A stretch of 8,876 nt of DNA from an uncultured Prevotella sp. (GTDB lineage: Bacteria; Bacteroidota; Bacteroidia; Bacteroidales; Bacteroidaceae), in assembly GCA_937916405.1 (NCBI GenBank), contig CALFUF010000162.1, forward strand, positions 1 to 8,876, written 5' to 3'. Position 1 is the first letter of the stretch. Each line of letters begins with the position of its first letter. The position numbers and the translations under genes are program-made. The notes below the pieces were generated by a model. The model saw only the letters and a list, made by a program, of their open reading frames with translations. It was not told the origin of the DNA and did not search any database. Shown piece after piece: positions 1-7,184 of this stretch.

Positions 1-7
1 CAGCTAT

Positions 8-244
8 TTAACAAGATTTATAGGATTGATAGTACAAAATATAATTAAACTCAGAATCATTAGGAGTCCCGTGGTCGTCGAAGAACAGAATGTATGGCTC
101 CACATCCTTTGTCGTAAAAGATTTGTTTGCCCTGTTAAGTACGTTGATACTGTCAAGTTCACTTCGCATACGGGTACGTTTCGCATCAGTGACACATCCT
201 GCCACAGTTATTAGGAGTATCAAACCATACAACAGTCGTTTCAT
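8..244 (-). CDS. Short lipoprotein, probably a truncated TPR-family lipoprotein
   Basis: A 78-residue product with a lipoprotein signal peptide: Lys-Arg at residues 2-3, a hydrophobic stretch at 4-14, and a lipobox V-A-G-C with the acylated Cys at residue 17. It should be exported and lipid-anchored. Residues 18-61 (a 'SELDSINVLNRAN' helix, then 'PYILFFDDHGTPND') resemble the start of a large group of Bacteroidota tetratricopeptide lipoproteins, which from memory continue with 'RMLAHYLLG...' and helical repeats. Here the resemblance stops after Pro-Asn-Asp (about position 66), and a 17-residue unrelated AT-rich end follows before a TAA stop. None of the frames in the remaining bases restores the repeats. 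It lies 37 bp downstream of ispF but has its own TATCTTTG element 5 bp before the ATG. Lipoprotein export is well supported. The family and the truncation are inferred by recall. Confidence 0.6.
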   Translation of the reverse strand: MKRLLYGLILLITVAGCVTDAKRTRMRSELDSINVLNRANKSFTTKDVEPYILFFDDHGTPNDSEFNYILYYQSYKSC

Positions 245-249
245 ATTTG

Positions 250-257
250 CAAAGATA
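250..257 (-). promoter_or_regulatory. Putative -7 promoter element (TATCTTTG) of the lipoprotein gene
   Basis: On the minus strand the octamer TATCTTTG matches the Bacteroidota -7 consensus TAnnTTTG. Only five bases (CAAAT) separate it from the lipoprotein ATG, so transcription would start at or almost at the start codon. No TTTG-like -33 element is seen at the usual 19-21 bp upstream. The gene could therefore have its own transcript in addition to readthrough from ispF. Confidence 0.45.
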
Positions 258-281
258 CTGCTGTTTCTTAGATAAGTATCG

Positions 282-755
282 TTATTTCTCTATCAAAGCG
301 ACAGCGTAGGCGGAGATACCTTCTTGTCTGCCAGTGAAACCGAGTTTCTCAGTGGTCGTTGCTTTGATGGAAATGGCATCCACGTCACATCCGATAATCT
401 TTGCCATACATTCTTGCATGGCAGGGATATGGGGGTTCATCTTAGGACGCTCGGCACAGATGGTGGCATCGATATTCACTAACTGATAACCCTTGGTAGC
501 TATCAGTTCAATAGTCTTCTTGAGGAGAATCTTGCTATCCATGCCGTCTGTCTCGGCAGCAGTATCAGGGAAATGGTAGCCGATATCCCGCATGTTTGCG
601 GCACCAAGGATAGCATCACAGATGGCGTGTATCAACACGTCAGCATCACTATGTCCAAGAAGTCCTAACTCATGTTCTAACTTGATGCCGCCCATCCATA
701 GTTCCCGACCAGGAACCAATTGATGGACATCGTATCCCATACCGACCCTGATCAT
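282..755 (-). CDS. ispF: 2-C-methyl-D-erythritol 2,4-cyclodiphosphate synthase
   Basis: IspF of the non-mevalonate (MEP) isoprenoid pathway. It cyclises 4-diphosphocytidyl-2-C-methyl-D-erythritol 2-phosphate to methylerythritol cyclodiphosphate, releasing CMP, in the cytoplasm as a homotrimer. The 157-residue length is normal for the family. Visible signatures are the metal-binding 'GYDVH' (Asp9, His11), 'GHSDADVLIH' (third metal ligand His43), 'YHFPDT', and the C-terminal 'TTTEKLGFTGRQEGI' that binds the cytidine diphosphate part. Its ATG overlaps the porV TGA stop (ATGA, 752-755), so it is translationally coupled to porV and co-transcribed with the T9SS genes. The link with secretion is positional, with no obvious functional tie. 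No residue looks missing. Confidence 0.97.
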   Translation of the reverse strand: MIRVGMGYDVHQLVPGRELWMGGIKLEHELGLLGHSDADVLIHAICDAILGAANMRDIGYHFPDTAAETDGMDSKILLKKTIELIATKGYQLVNIDATICAERPKMNPHIPAMQECMAKIIGCDVDAISIKATTTEKLGFTGRQEGISAYAVALIEK

Positions 756-1918
756 CTCTTAAACAGGTCTTTGATGCCGTCCATGTCGAAGGCAAGGGTG
801 AAACGGAGGGTCTGGTCCAAGGGGTTACTCTTTGCTGTGGCAATCACGTAACCGACATCGAGTGAGAAGACACTCATACGGAAACCACCTCCGACCGTAA
901 AGTATTTCAGATTACCTTTGTTCTCACTCTGATGGTGATAGCCGGCACGAAGGGTGAACTGGTCATGATAGGTGTACTCGGCACCCACGCTCCATTGGAT
1001 CTCCTGCAACTCCTCTTTGAAGCCGCCAGGAGCATCACCAAAGCTCTTGAAGATACCAGCGATAGAGCCCACATCATTGTATTCCTCGAGGACACGCTGC
1101 TCATAGTCCTCTTTCGATTCCCCGTCATTCTGCTTGGGAACAGTGGGAACCAATAACTTATTAGCGTCAGCAGCAATCGTGAAGCGGTTGTACTCATTGA
1201 TAGGCACCATCAGGGAGGCACCAAGACGCAGGTTTGCCGGCAGGAAGTTGGAGCGGTCGTCACCAAAATACTTAATCTTACTACCGACGTTAGAGATATT
1301 CATACCCAGTCCTAACTGGCACTCACGCTGTCCGATATTGATGTAGTTGTTATAGTATAATGCCAGGTCGGCAGCAAAGGCGGAGGCTGGTGAGGAGTCC
1401 TCAGAATAGTCGTAGCGGAGGTCACTATACAACCAGCGGATAGCTGCTGCAATAGAGAATTTCTCACTGAGCATCAGCGAGTAAGCGACATCTATCGACA
1501 TCTCGTATGGCTTGACCGTCATGGCGTTCTCCTCCATCGATGTCATCACCTCTCCCAACGAGAAATAACGGAGAGAGCCGGATATTGCCGAATAGTCACC
1601 AATACGATAGTAACCGGCAACGTATGCGAGACTGATGTCATTGACCAACTGGCGCAGCCAAGGAGTATAGTTAAGGGCGATACCAGCCCGACTGATACAG
1701 AACGGGTATTTGGCAGGGTTCCAGTATTGGGAGTTGACATCGGGATCAGTGGCGGCACCCACGTCACCCATACCAGCGGCACGGGCATCAGGAGCAATGG
1801 TCTGTGACACCACAGCGTGCTCAATAGGATTGAACTGGCTCTTTGTGTCCTGTGCCTTCACAGAAAGAGTGAGCAGCAGGACAACGATGGTCGTATATAT
1901 CTTATTTGCTTTCATCAT
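752..1918 (-). CDS. porV: Type IX secretion system outer membrane protein PorV
   Basis: PorV (also called LptO) is an outer membrane beta-barrel of the T9SS. It receives substrates leaving the Sov/SprA translocon and carries them to PorU in the attachment complex, where the C-terminal signal is removed and the protein is fixed to the surface. The 388-residue product has a signal peptide (residues 1 to about 22, ending 'SVKAQ'). The conserved N-terminal plug region follows ('SQTIAPDARAAGMGDVGAAT', then 'NSQYWNPAKYPF'), and then many alternating amphipathic strands. It ends 'DGIKDLFKR' after a strand rich in aromatic and hydrophobic residues. Length matches PorV of other species (about 390). 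There are two adjacent ATGs (1918 and 1915); the first is used here. It lies 21 bp after porU, the same order as PG0026-PG0027 in Porphyromonas gingivalis. The FadL-like barrel fold is family knowledge. Confidence 0.95.
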   Translation of the reverse strand: MMKANKIYTTIVVLLLTLSVKAQDTKSQFNPIEHAVVSQTIAPDARAAGMGDVGAATDPDVNSQYWNPAKYPFCISRAGIALNYTPWLRQLVNDISLAYVAGYYRIGDYSAISGSLRYFSLGEVMTSMEENAMTVKPYEMSIDVAYSLMLSEKFSIAAAIRWLYSDLRYDYSEDSSPASAFAADLALYYNNYINIGQRECQLGLGMNISNVGSKIKYFGDDRSNFLPANLRLGASLMVPINEYNRFTIAADANKLLVPTVPKQNDGESKEDYEQRVLEEYNDVGSIAGIFKSFGDAPGGFKEELQEIQWSVGAEYTYHDQFTLRAGYHHQSENKGNLKYFTVGGGFRMSVFSLDVGYVIATAKSNPLDQTLRFTLAFDMDGIKDLFKR

Positions 1919-1939
1919 CTTACTAAACGCAGTAGCTGT

Positions 1940-4900
1940 TTATTTATTGCTTATGATGATGATTTTCTTTGCTTTAGAGGTCTGGCTGGAGCCATTGCTG
2001 CTGATGCGGACACGATAGAGATAGACACCCGTATGCAGTCTGTGACCACCATCTATGCAAAGGTCCCAGTTAATCAGGTAGCTGTTGTCATAAGGAGTAC
2101 CATGCTCATGGTGCTGCCATAGATGATGCCCCGCCATGTCGAAGATGTCGAGGACAACATCCAGATTGCTGCCCACCCGGTCGTGGATGATACGGATACC
2201 TGTTGAGGTCGTGGCGGGATTCTGTGTACACTCCACGTCAAAGAAAGCAGGTGCGGCATCCTTTGACACCTTGAAATCCAGCACACTGGTCGTGGAGTTG
2301 TTGAGTATATCCCATGCACGGAACTGCAGACGGTGCGATCCCTCGCTGAGTTCCGGAATGCTGAATCCGACGGTGCCTTTGGTATAGCTGCCGAAGTCGT
2401 ATACGAAATAGTCATTAAGATTATAGGTACGTGACAATTCCCCGTCGATCACCAATTGGAGGTCATGTCCGATACCATTTCCTGTGGTGTTAATACCATT
2501 GGGGTCAGAGACCTCGGCAATGAAATAGGGAGTGGGGTTGACGGTCCCGCCATCCACGAAAGAGCTGCTGTTCAGATAGCAATAGATCTCCGGTCCGTCG
2601 CTGTTCTCACCCTCGCTGCTTATACCACTAAAGGCAATCTGGTCAGTAAAACCGTTGACCACCTCGTCTTTCTCCTCATTGACCGCATAGATGTTAATGA
2701 GTCCGTTGTCCCCGGAATAGCTGATGTCACGTGGAACAGCAAAAGAGAAATTGAAGCGGCCCTTGCTGACGCTGTCGCTGCCTTGGAAGAGCGTCTTGGT
2801 ACGGTCAGTATAGACGAAGGCGGTCTCAGCTTCAGAGGTGTTATTGCGACGGCAGATGATCTCCTCGGCGGCATCACGAACGATGGCGGTCATCTCACCC
2901 ATGAACTGGTCGTCGACCTGTCCTTCTGGGTTCTTGATATATCCGGCTACCTCTACTGTGGCACCTGCTCCAATTTGAAGAGGTTCTGTAAGCGTGTCGA
3001 TATTCTTTCCGTTGATGGACTCAACGACGATGGAATTGGTGGGGATAGTCAAGACAATGGCAGGGTCTCCCAATAAGGAGTATTGCAGTTTGTTTGCCGT
3101 CTGGTCACTACCAGATTGGATAAGCTCGTTCTTTGCGAGTCGTACTGCCTCACCAATAGGCGTGTTCTTAGACAAGACGTGTTTCATGAAGGCAAGATTC
3201 ATCAAGCGGTTGTATGATTGGTATACTGTTCGGGTAGTACCAAAGAAAGCGATGGCACCTCCCTTGTCACTCAACATCGCAGTCTCGCCAATATTCTCCT
3301 CCTGTCCGTCGAAGGGCATGATGTCACATGAGGCTGTTATCCAGAGCGGTAGATGGGTGGACACGGCATCTTGGAAATCTTGAAGAGTCAGCACATGCTC
3401 ATGGGAGATCGCTGTAGGACCTCCGTGTCCGGAGTAGTTCATGATGAGGGCTCCGTAGTTGATCTGTTGTTTCAACAGGCGGGTGACATCAGGATATCTG
3501 TTTCCTGTGGCTGATGTCGTGCGGGGGTAGGCATCCCAAATGACTCTCTTGACTTGAAGGGCAGGCTGCAGCTGTTCGGTAAGGGTCGCCACAGCATGGG
3601 CATCTTTCATGTGCTGGTTCTCGTTACCATCATCACCAAGGAAGCAGGCGATGTTCTGCCAGGCGCCAGCGTAATCGTTGCGGAGATAATGTTCTATCTT
3701 ATCCACAGCGACAGTGGCTTGCTCAGCATTACGGACAGAAAGGCGTCCTACAGCGACATCCGCCTTGTCAGTATGGAGCATGTCACCACCCTCGTTGTCG
3801 TCAAGCATACAGAAATAGTCGTCCGAGACATAGCAATCGGTATGGCTATACGAGTTGTCACTCTCATAGCAGAGCAGGTAGTCATCAGGAGTCTCACTAG
3901 CCCAGGCAGATGAGTGCATACGATTATCCCAAGCTCCATCGCCAAACAGCAGCAAGTACTTAGGCATGTCTTCTTCTGATGCGGCGCGGTCGTAGAGCAT
4001 CTTCAAGTAACGCCGATATGCGTTGGCATCGGGTGTGCCGCTGCTGAACTCATTATATAACTCATCAGCGGTGATGACCCGGACACGCAAGCCGTCCATC
4101 TCCTCATGGAGTTTCTTGAGACGTTGTGCCTGTAAGGCGAGCTCTCCGCTTTCGGGTATGATGATGAGCATGTCAATAGCCTCGTCCGCATGGTGGTCTT
4201 GATTGGCAATCATCCCCACATATTCTGGTGTCGGGAAACTACCAGACGACAGGTTAGGTGCCTCTGTTGGTGACTCACAATAGAGGGAGATATAGTCAAG
4301 ACGAACAGTGGCATTGCCTGCCGTAGGTAAGAGCCTTACCTTGTTGCTTTTCTGAAGGTTATCAACGGTGAAGGTCTGACTTGCCACACGCATGGCATCA
4401 TAACTGCCACTGGCAGGGATGGAGATGTTACCTAAAGTCTGGTCGTTGACGCTGACGGCAACGGTCGTCGCCTGATTGGCGGAGACAACGACAGTTACAG
4501 AACCTTTGGTGGATCCCCCGGAGGTGCTGAGGGTATAGTCATAATTAGTACCTCCTTTTAGAACCGTTGCGTCATAGAGGTTACGCCCTCCCTGATACCA
4601 AGCATAATTATCTACTTCATAAAGCGTATTGTAGTCATCTTCCAAAGGATAATTGTTGGCAAGGAATTGTTCCTGACTGATAGTCTGGGGCTCGTCAGAA
4701 CTCTCTGTTAGGAAATAATAACCGTAGTCAGAATAAGGATTACGGATACGCTGGTGCTTGTCATTCCATGTGACAGGACCAATGGCATGGAAAAGACGAC
4801 GTTCCCCCACCTGACAGGTGGGAACTTCTTGCAAGTCGTCTGTCGATGTCAGATAGTCGGCAGTCAGCTTTTCTGGTTGCAAGCCACCTCCATAGCCGTA

Positions 4901-5461
4901 GATCTTCACTTTTCCGCTATTCGAGAACCCGGCTTTCTGAAGGAGGTCGTTGCTGAGTTGGTATATACCTGTTTCTGGTATCCGTATCTTTACCCACGTG
5001 CCTTCTTGGAGTACGGAATGGTCGGCATAGCGGTTACCTCCTGCGGCTCGTCTGCTGAGACTCTTCCTGTTCACAGCCTTAGGCTTGACTTTCAGCATGA
5101 AACTGACCAGTTTCAGGTATTTCTTGTTGCGATAGACCAAGGGGACAAAGGAAACTTCCAGAGATGCTTTCTTTCGCGAGATACTGATTTGCTGGCTTAC
5201 TTTAGGAAGCTTGGGCAGTTCCTCATTGGTGATTTGCTGATAATGCTTGATGTCGGCTTCACTCATGGGGATGAACTCCGGATATTCGATACTGATGGAA
5301 TAGGTGGAGTCCGCATAGTTGTCATAAAGAGGTAAAGCATAAGAGACGACTGGCAATACGGAGTCAACCTTGACTTGTGGTGCCGTCAAGTTGAAGAACC
5401 GTTGTGCTCCTATCGTCAGACAGCAGCATAACAGATAAAAACTCAGTATCGCTTTCCTCAT
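1940..5461 (-). CDS. porU: Type IX secretion system C-terminal signal peptidase/sortase PorU
   Basis: PorU is the cell-surface cysteine peptidase of the T9SS. It cleaves the C-terminal domain (CTD) from secreted cargo and, in P. gingivalis, transfers the cargo to anionic LPS. The 1173 residues compare with about 1158 in P. gingivalis. Layout: signal peptide (1 to about 19, cleavage near 'IGA-Q'); N-terminal region with 'EGTWVKIRIPETGIYQL'; gingipain-like C25 peptidase domain, roughly 430-800, from 'DMLIIIPESG' to 'SLLGDPAIVL'; beta-rich Ig-like region; and a C-terminal sorting-type domain, about 1090-1173, with 'DIFDMAGHHLW', 'TGVYLYRVRISSNG' and the terminal 'KKIIIISNK'. The catalytic pair is visible: His679 in 'NYSGHGGP' and Cys712 in 'WITASCD'. 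The 33-residue spacing is typical of the family. The start abuts the FAH stop directly, so expression is probably coupled. The gene looks complete and active. Confidence 0.96.
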   Translation of the reverse strand: MRKAILSFYLLCCCLTIGAQRFFNLTAPQVKVDSVLPVVSYALPLYDNYADSTYSISIEYPEFIPMSEADIKHYQQITNEELPKLPKVSQQISISRKKASLEVSFVPLVYRNKKYLKLVSFMLKVKPKAVNRKSLSRRAAGGNRYADHSVLQEGTWVKIRIPETGIYQLSNDLLQKAGFSNSGKVKIYGYGGGLQPEKLTADYLTSTDDLQEVPTCQVGERRLFHAIGPVTWNDKHQRIRNPYSDYGYYFLTESSDEPQTISQEQFLANNYPLEDDYNTLYEVDNYAWYQGGRNLYDATVLKGGTNYDYTLSTSGGSTKGSVTVVVSANQATTVAVSVNDQTLGNISIPASGSYDAMRVASQTFTVDNLQKSNKVRLLPTAGNATVRLDYISLYCESPTEAPNLSSGSFPTPEYVGMIANQDHHADEAIDMLIIIPESGELALQAQRLKKLHEEMDGLRVRVITADELYNEFSSGTPDANAYRRYLKMLYDRAASEEDMPKYLLLFGDGAWDNRMHSSAWASETPDDYLLCYESDNSYSHTDCYVSDDYFCMLDDNEGGDMLHTDKADVAVGRLSVRNAEQATVAVDKIEHYLRNDYAGAWQNIACFLGDDGNENQHMKDAHAVATLTEQLQPALQVKRVIWDAYPRTTSATGNRYPDVTRLLKQQINYGALIMNYSGHGGPTAISHEHVLTLQDFQDAVSTHLPLWITASCDIMPFDGQEENIGETAMLSDKGGAIAFFGTTRTVYQSYNRLMNLAFMKHVLSKNTPIGEAVRLAKNELIQSGSDQTANKLQYSLLGDPAIVLTIPTNSIVVESINGKNIDTLTEPLQIGAGATVEVAGYIKNPEGQVDDQFMGEMTAIVRDAAEEIICRRNNTSEAETAFVYTDRTKTLFQGSDSVSKGRFNFSFAVPRDISYSGDNGLINIYAVNEEKDEVVNGFTDQIAFSGISSEGENSDGPEIYCYLNSSSFVDGGTVNPTPYFIAEVSDPNGINTTGNGIGHDLQLVIDGELSRTYNLNDYFVYDFGSYTKGTVGFSIPELSEGSHRLQFRAWDILNNSTTSVLDFKVSKDAAPAFFDVECTQNPATTSTGIRIIHDRVGSNLDVVLDIFDMAGHHLWQHHEHGTPYDNSYLINWDLCIDGGHRLHTGVYLYRVRISSNGSSQTSKAKKIIIISNK

Positions 5462-6079
5462 CTACTTACAATTGAATTCCAATACTTTCCTTTCTTCCAG
5501 CCACCCTTCCAGATGGTCATCGATATGAACAGGTCCCACGCCTACTGGTGTTCCTGTATAGAGTAAATCACCCGTCTTCAAGGTAAAGAACTGGGAGATA
5601 TAGGCAATCAGCTCGTCAACCTTATAGAGCATGTCACTCGAACAACTTTCCTGTACGGTCTTACCATTGATGTCAAGGTGGAAATGTATCGCCTGGATGT
5701 CGCGAAACTTATTGATGTCCACCCATTCGCCGATAACGGCAGAACCGTCGAAACCTTTGCATATTTCCCAGGGGTGTCCCTGCTTGCGAGCCTCTCGCTG
5801 AAGGTCACGTGCCGTGAAATCAATCCCAACAGTCACCGCATCGTAATAACGATGGGCAAAGCGTTCGGGAATACTCTTACCTAACCGGCAGATACGAACC
5901 ACCAGCTCTGTCTCATAGTCCACTTGCTCACTCCAGTCAGGGATGAAGAAGGGCTTGTGATCCTTCAACAATGCCGAGTCCGCTTTCGTGAAGATGACAG
6001 GTTTCTCTGGTTTATATAACGCTCCATCCAGCTCTTTATTGTGCTGGATATAGTTCATGCCGACAGCGAAAATCTTCAT
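5462..6079 (-). CDS. Fumarylacetoacetate hydrolase (FAH) family protein
   Basis: A 205-residue cytoplasmic enzyme of the FAH superfamily, closest in layout to the short FAHD1-like members that act on acylpyruvates or oxaloacetate. Visible signatures: metal-binding Glu56 and Glu58 in 'DYETELVV' and Asp87 in 'VGIDFTARDLQ'; Arg91-Asp92-Gln94 following it; the candidate catalytic Lys108 in 'CKGFDGSAVIG'; and 'LLYTGTPVGVGP' (about 172-183). All expected metal and catalytic positions are present, so it should be active, but the substrate cannot be read from sequence. It is the first gene of the minus-strand unit and its TAG stop is followed immediately by the porU ATG. The start at 6079 lies 19 bp after a TATCTTTG element, a normal short leader. 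Other possible activities are a hydratase or isomerase of the 2-keto-4-pentenoate type. Confidence 0.9.
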   Translation of the reverse strand: MKIFAVGMNYIQHNKELDGALYKPEKPVIFTKADSALLKDHKPFFIPDWSEQVDYETELVVRICRLGKSIPERFAHRYYDAVTVGIDFTARDLQREARKQGHPWEICKGFDGSAVIGEWVDINKFRDIQAIHFHLDINGKTVQESCSSDMLYKVDELIAYISQFFTLKTGDLLYTGTPVGVGPVHIDDHLEGWLEERKVLEFNCK

Positions 6080-6098
6080 GACGATTTCTTTTTTGGGG

Positions 6099-6106
6099 CA
6101 AAGATA
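6099..6106 (-). promoter_or_regulatory. Putative -7 promoter element for the FAH-porU-porV-ispF unit
   Basis: TATCTTTG on the minus strand, an exact match to TAnnTTTG of Bacteroidota housekeeping promoters. It ends 19 bp before the FAH start codon, giving a predicted leader of roughly 14 bases with the A-rich run 'CCCCAAAAAAGAAAT', typical of translation starts without Shine-Dalgarno. No good -33 TTTG is seen; a TTTT lies slightly too close. No comparable element was seen in the short junctions between the genes from FAH to ispF, so this is the likely main promoter of the operon. Confidence 0.55.
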
Positions 6107-6128
6107 AGGATTTTTTTCTTAAAATGAT

Positions 6129-6136
6129 TATCTTTG
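6129..6136 (+). promoter_or_regulatory. Putative -7 promoter element for the secreted-protein gene
   Basis: TATCTTTG on the plus strand matches TAnnTTTG. It lies inside the reading frame if the ATG at 6124 were used, which argues for a later start at 6145 or 6148. Eight bases separate it from the ATG at 6145, so the transcript would be leaderless or have a leader of only a few bases. The -33 position is poor. Confidence 0.5.
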
Positions 6137-6144
6137 CATCAAGT

Positions 6145-7128
6145 ATGATGAAAAAGTTACTTACTTTTTGCCTGGCGCTTTTCGGGTTGGTGAGTGTTCA
6201 GGCTCAGACAGACACTCGTTGTATGGACTTCCTGGGTATTCCATTGGAGGGTCCTGTAGACTCCTTTGTCGTGGCAATGAGAGAGAAAGGGTTTACGGAA
6301 TGGGGTACTTCCGATGACCGTGAGGATTTCTATTTCCGTGGGAACTATTATGGTATCCGTGCGAAAGTGATGGTGAATGTGCAATTGACCACTCGCTTTG
6401 TGCAGTCTGTCTATGTGACGGTGGGACCTTATCGTACCAAGGATATGTTGGCTCGTAACCATACTTATTTCTTGAATAAACTGGAGAAGGAGTATGGGGA
6501 ATACACTAGGAGAGGTGGGGCTGAGTATTTCTTTGGTGCTTATGGAGATATCAAAGTGTCGGAAACATTGAATGACAATGGCGCCAAGGACCTGAATTTC
6601 TTCTACATGCCGAGCACACCTTATTATAAAGATGCGATGATCTTCGGATTGAAGGGGCATGTGCAAGAAGTGATAACAGAGAATGCAGTGGCAGAGAATC
6701 CCATGGAGCGTTTCGCTAAGAATGGCAAAATGGAGAATCCGGATATTACAGATAGGAAATATGACAGGTTTGGCTATCTGACACAGGGGAAGATGCTGGA
6801 GCGGTCGGGGATGAGTGTTATTGACTATGAGTATGATAAGCGTAACAGACTTGTCAAGCGTACACTAACTAATAAAGCTGCCAATATCACCTATATCAAT
6901 GAGTATATCTATAACGACCAGGATGAGATATTGAATCAGAGTCAGAAAGTGTATGACGAGAAAAACGAATGCGTGATGTCTGTGAATATGCGAAATAACT
7001 ACGAGGACCATGACGATGTGGGAAACTGGACACGCAATGCCTTGAACATCGTGTATTGGGAAAAAGATGAGCAAAGTCAGACAACGAATGTCGTACAGAC
7101 TCGTAAGATCAGATATTGGGACGATTAA
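6145..7128 (+). CDS. Secreted protein of unknown function with YD-like repeats and a GNW motif
   Basis: I do not recognise a named function. From the ATG at 6145 the product is 327 residues. It starts with a clear signal peptide (Met-Met-Lys-Lys, a hydrophobic stretch, then 'SVQA-Q'), with no lipobox, so it is exported to the periplasm or beyond. The ATG at 6124 would add seven residues before the signal peptide and lies upstream of the promoter element, so it was rejected; 6148 is also possible. The N-terminal half ('FLGIPLEGPVDSFVVAMREKGF') resembles a domain seen in many uncharacterised Bacteroidota secreted proteins. The C-terminal half has tyrosine-rich strands with Y-D-x-x-G/N units ('KYDRFGYL', 'YEYDKRNRLVKR', 'YIYNDQDEI', 'KVYDEKNE') reminiscent of YD/RHS-type repeats, then 'DDVGNWTRN' near residue 290. 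No T9SS CTD is visible. It is a single gene, divergent from FAH and convergent with tsf. Confidence 0.85.
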   Translation: MMKKLLTFCLALFGLVSVQAQTDTRCMDFLGIPLEGPVDSFVVAMREKGFTEWGTSDDREDFYFRGNYYGIRAKVMVNVQLTTRFVQSVYVTVGPYRTKDMLARNHTYFLNKLEKEYGEYTRRGGAEYFFGAYGDIKVSETLNDNGAKDLNFFYMPSTPYYKDAMIFGLKGHVQEVITENAVAENPMERFAKNGKMENPDITDRKYDRFGYLTQGKMLERSGMSVIDYEYDKRNRLVKRTLTNKAANITYINEYIYNDQDEILNQSQKVYDEKNECVMSVNMRNNYEDHDDVGNWTRNALNIVYWEKDEQSQTTNVVQTRKIRYWDD

Positions 7129-7131
7129 ATA

Positions 7132-7166
7132 AAAAGTGCTGACTCCTATATAGAGTCAGCACTTTT
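7132..7166. terminator. Bidirectional intrinsic terminator
   Basis: A perfect 14-bp inverted repeat, AAAAGTGCTGACTC (7132-7145) and GAGTCAGCACTTTT (7153-7166), with a 7-base loop. The arms begin with A runs and end with T runs, so the hairpin has a U-tract when read in either direction (TTTT on plus, TTTTT on minus). It sits between the convergent secreted-protein gene (stop at 7128) and tsf (stop at 7185) and should end both transcripts. Confidence 0.9.
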
Positions 7167-7184
7167 GTATAGTAGAATTGTATA

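Larger units (their letters stand above)
6098..6137. repeat. Perfect 10-bp inverted repeat containing the two divergent promoter elements
   Basis: GCAAAGATAA (6098-6107) and TTATCTTTGC (6128-6137) are exact reverse complements separated by 20 bp. Each arm contains one outward-facing TATCTTTG element. The symmetry may come simply from two similar promoters placed back to back, or it may be a binding site for a shared regulator; the sequence alone does not decide. Confidence 0.6.

Noticed and set aside
2456..3076. 206-codon open frame on the plus strand inside porU
   Set aside because: It lies antisense to a well-supported porU coding sequence, has no signal peptide or recognisable motif, and has the Val/Asp/Gly-rich composition expected of a shadow frame.
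4754..5335. 193-codon open frame on the plus strand opposite the porU N-terminus
   Set aside because: It is antisense to conserved PorU sequence, without a promoter element or family resemblance.
5400..5461. Possible lipobox in the PorU signal peptide (Cys run at residues 12-14)
   Set aside because: The residues before the cysteines do not form an L-A/S-G/A-C box, and a normal signal peptidase I site follows at 'IGA-Q'.
6124..6144. Upstream ATG at 6124 as start of the secreted protein
   Set aside because: It would place the TATCTTTG promoter element inside the coding region and add seven residues before a canonical Met-Lys-Lys signal peptide; 6145 or 6148 fits better.
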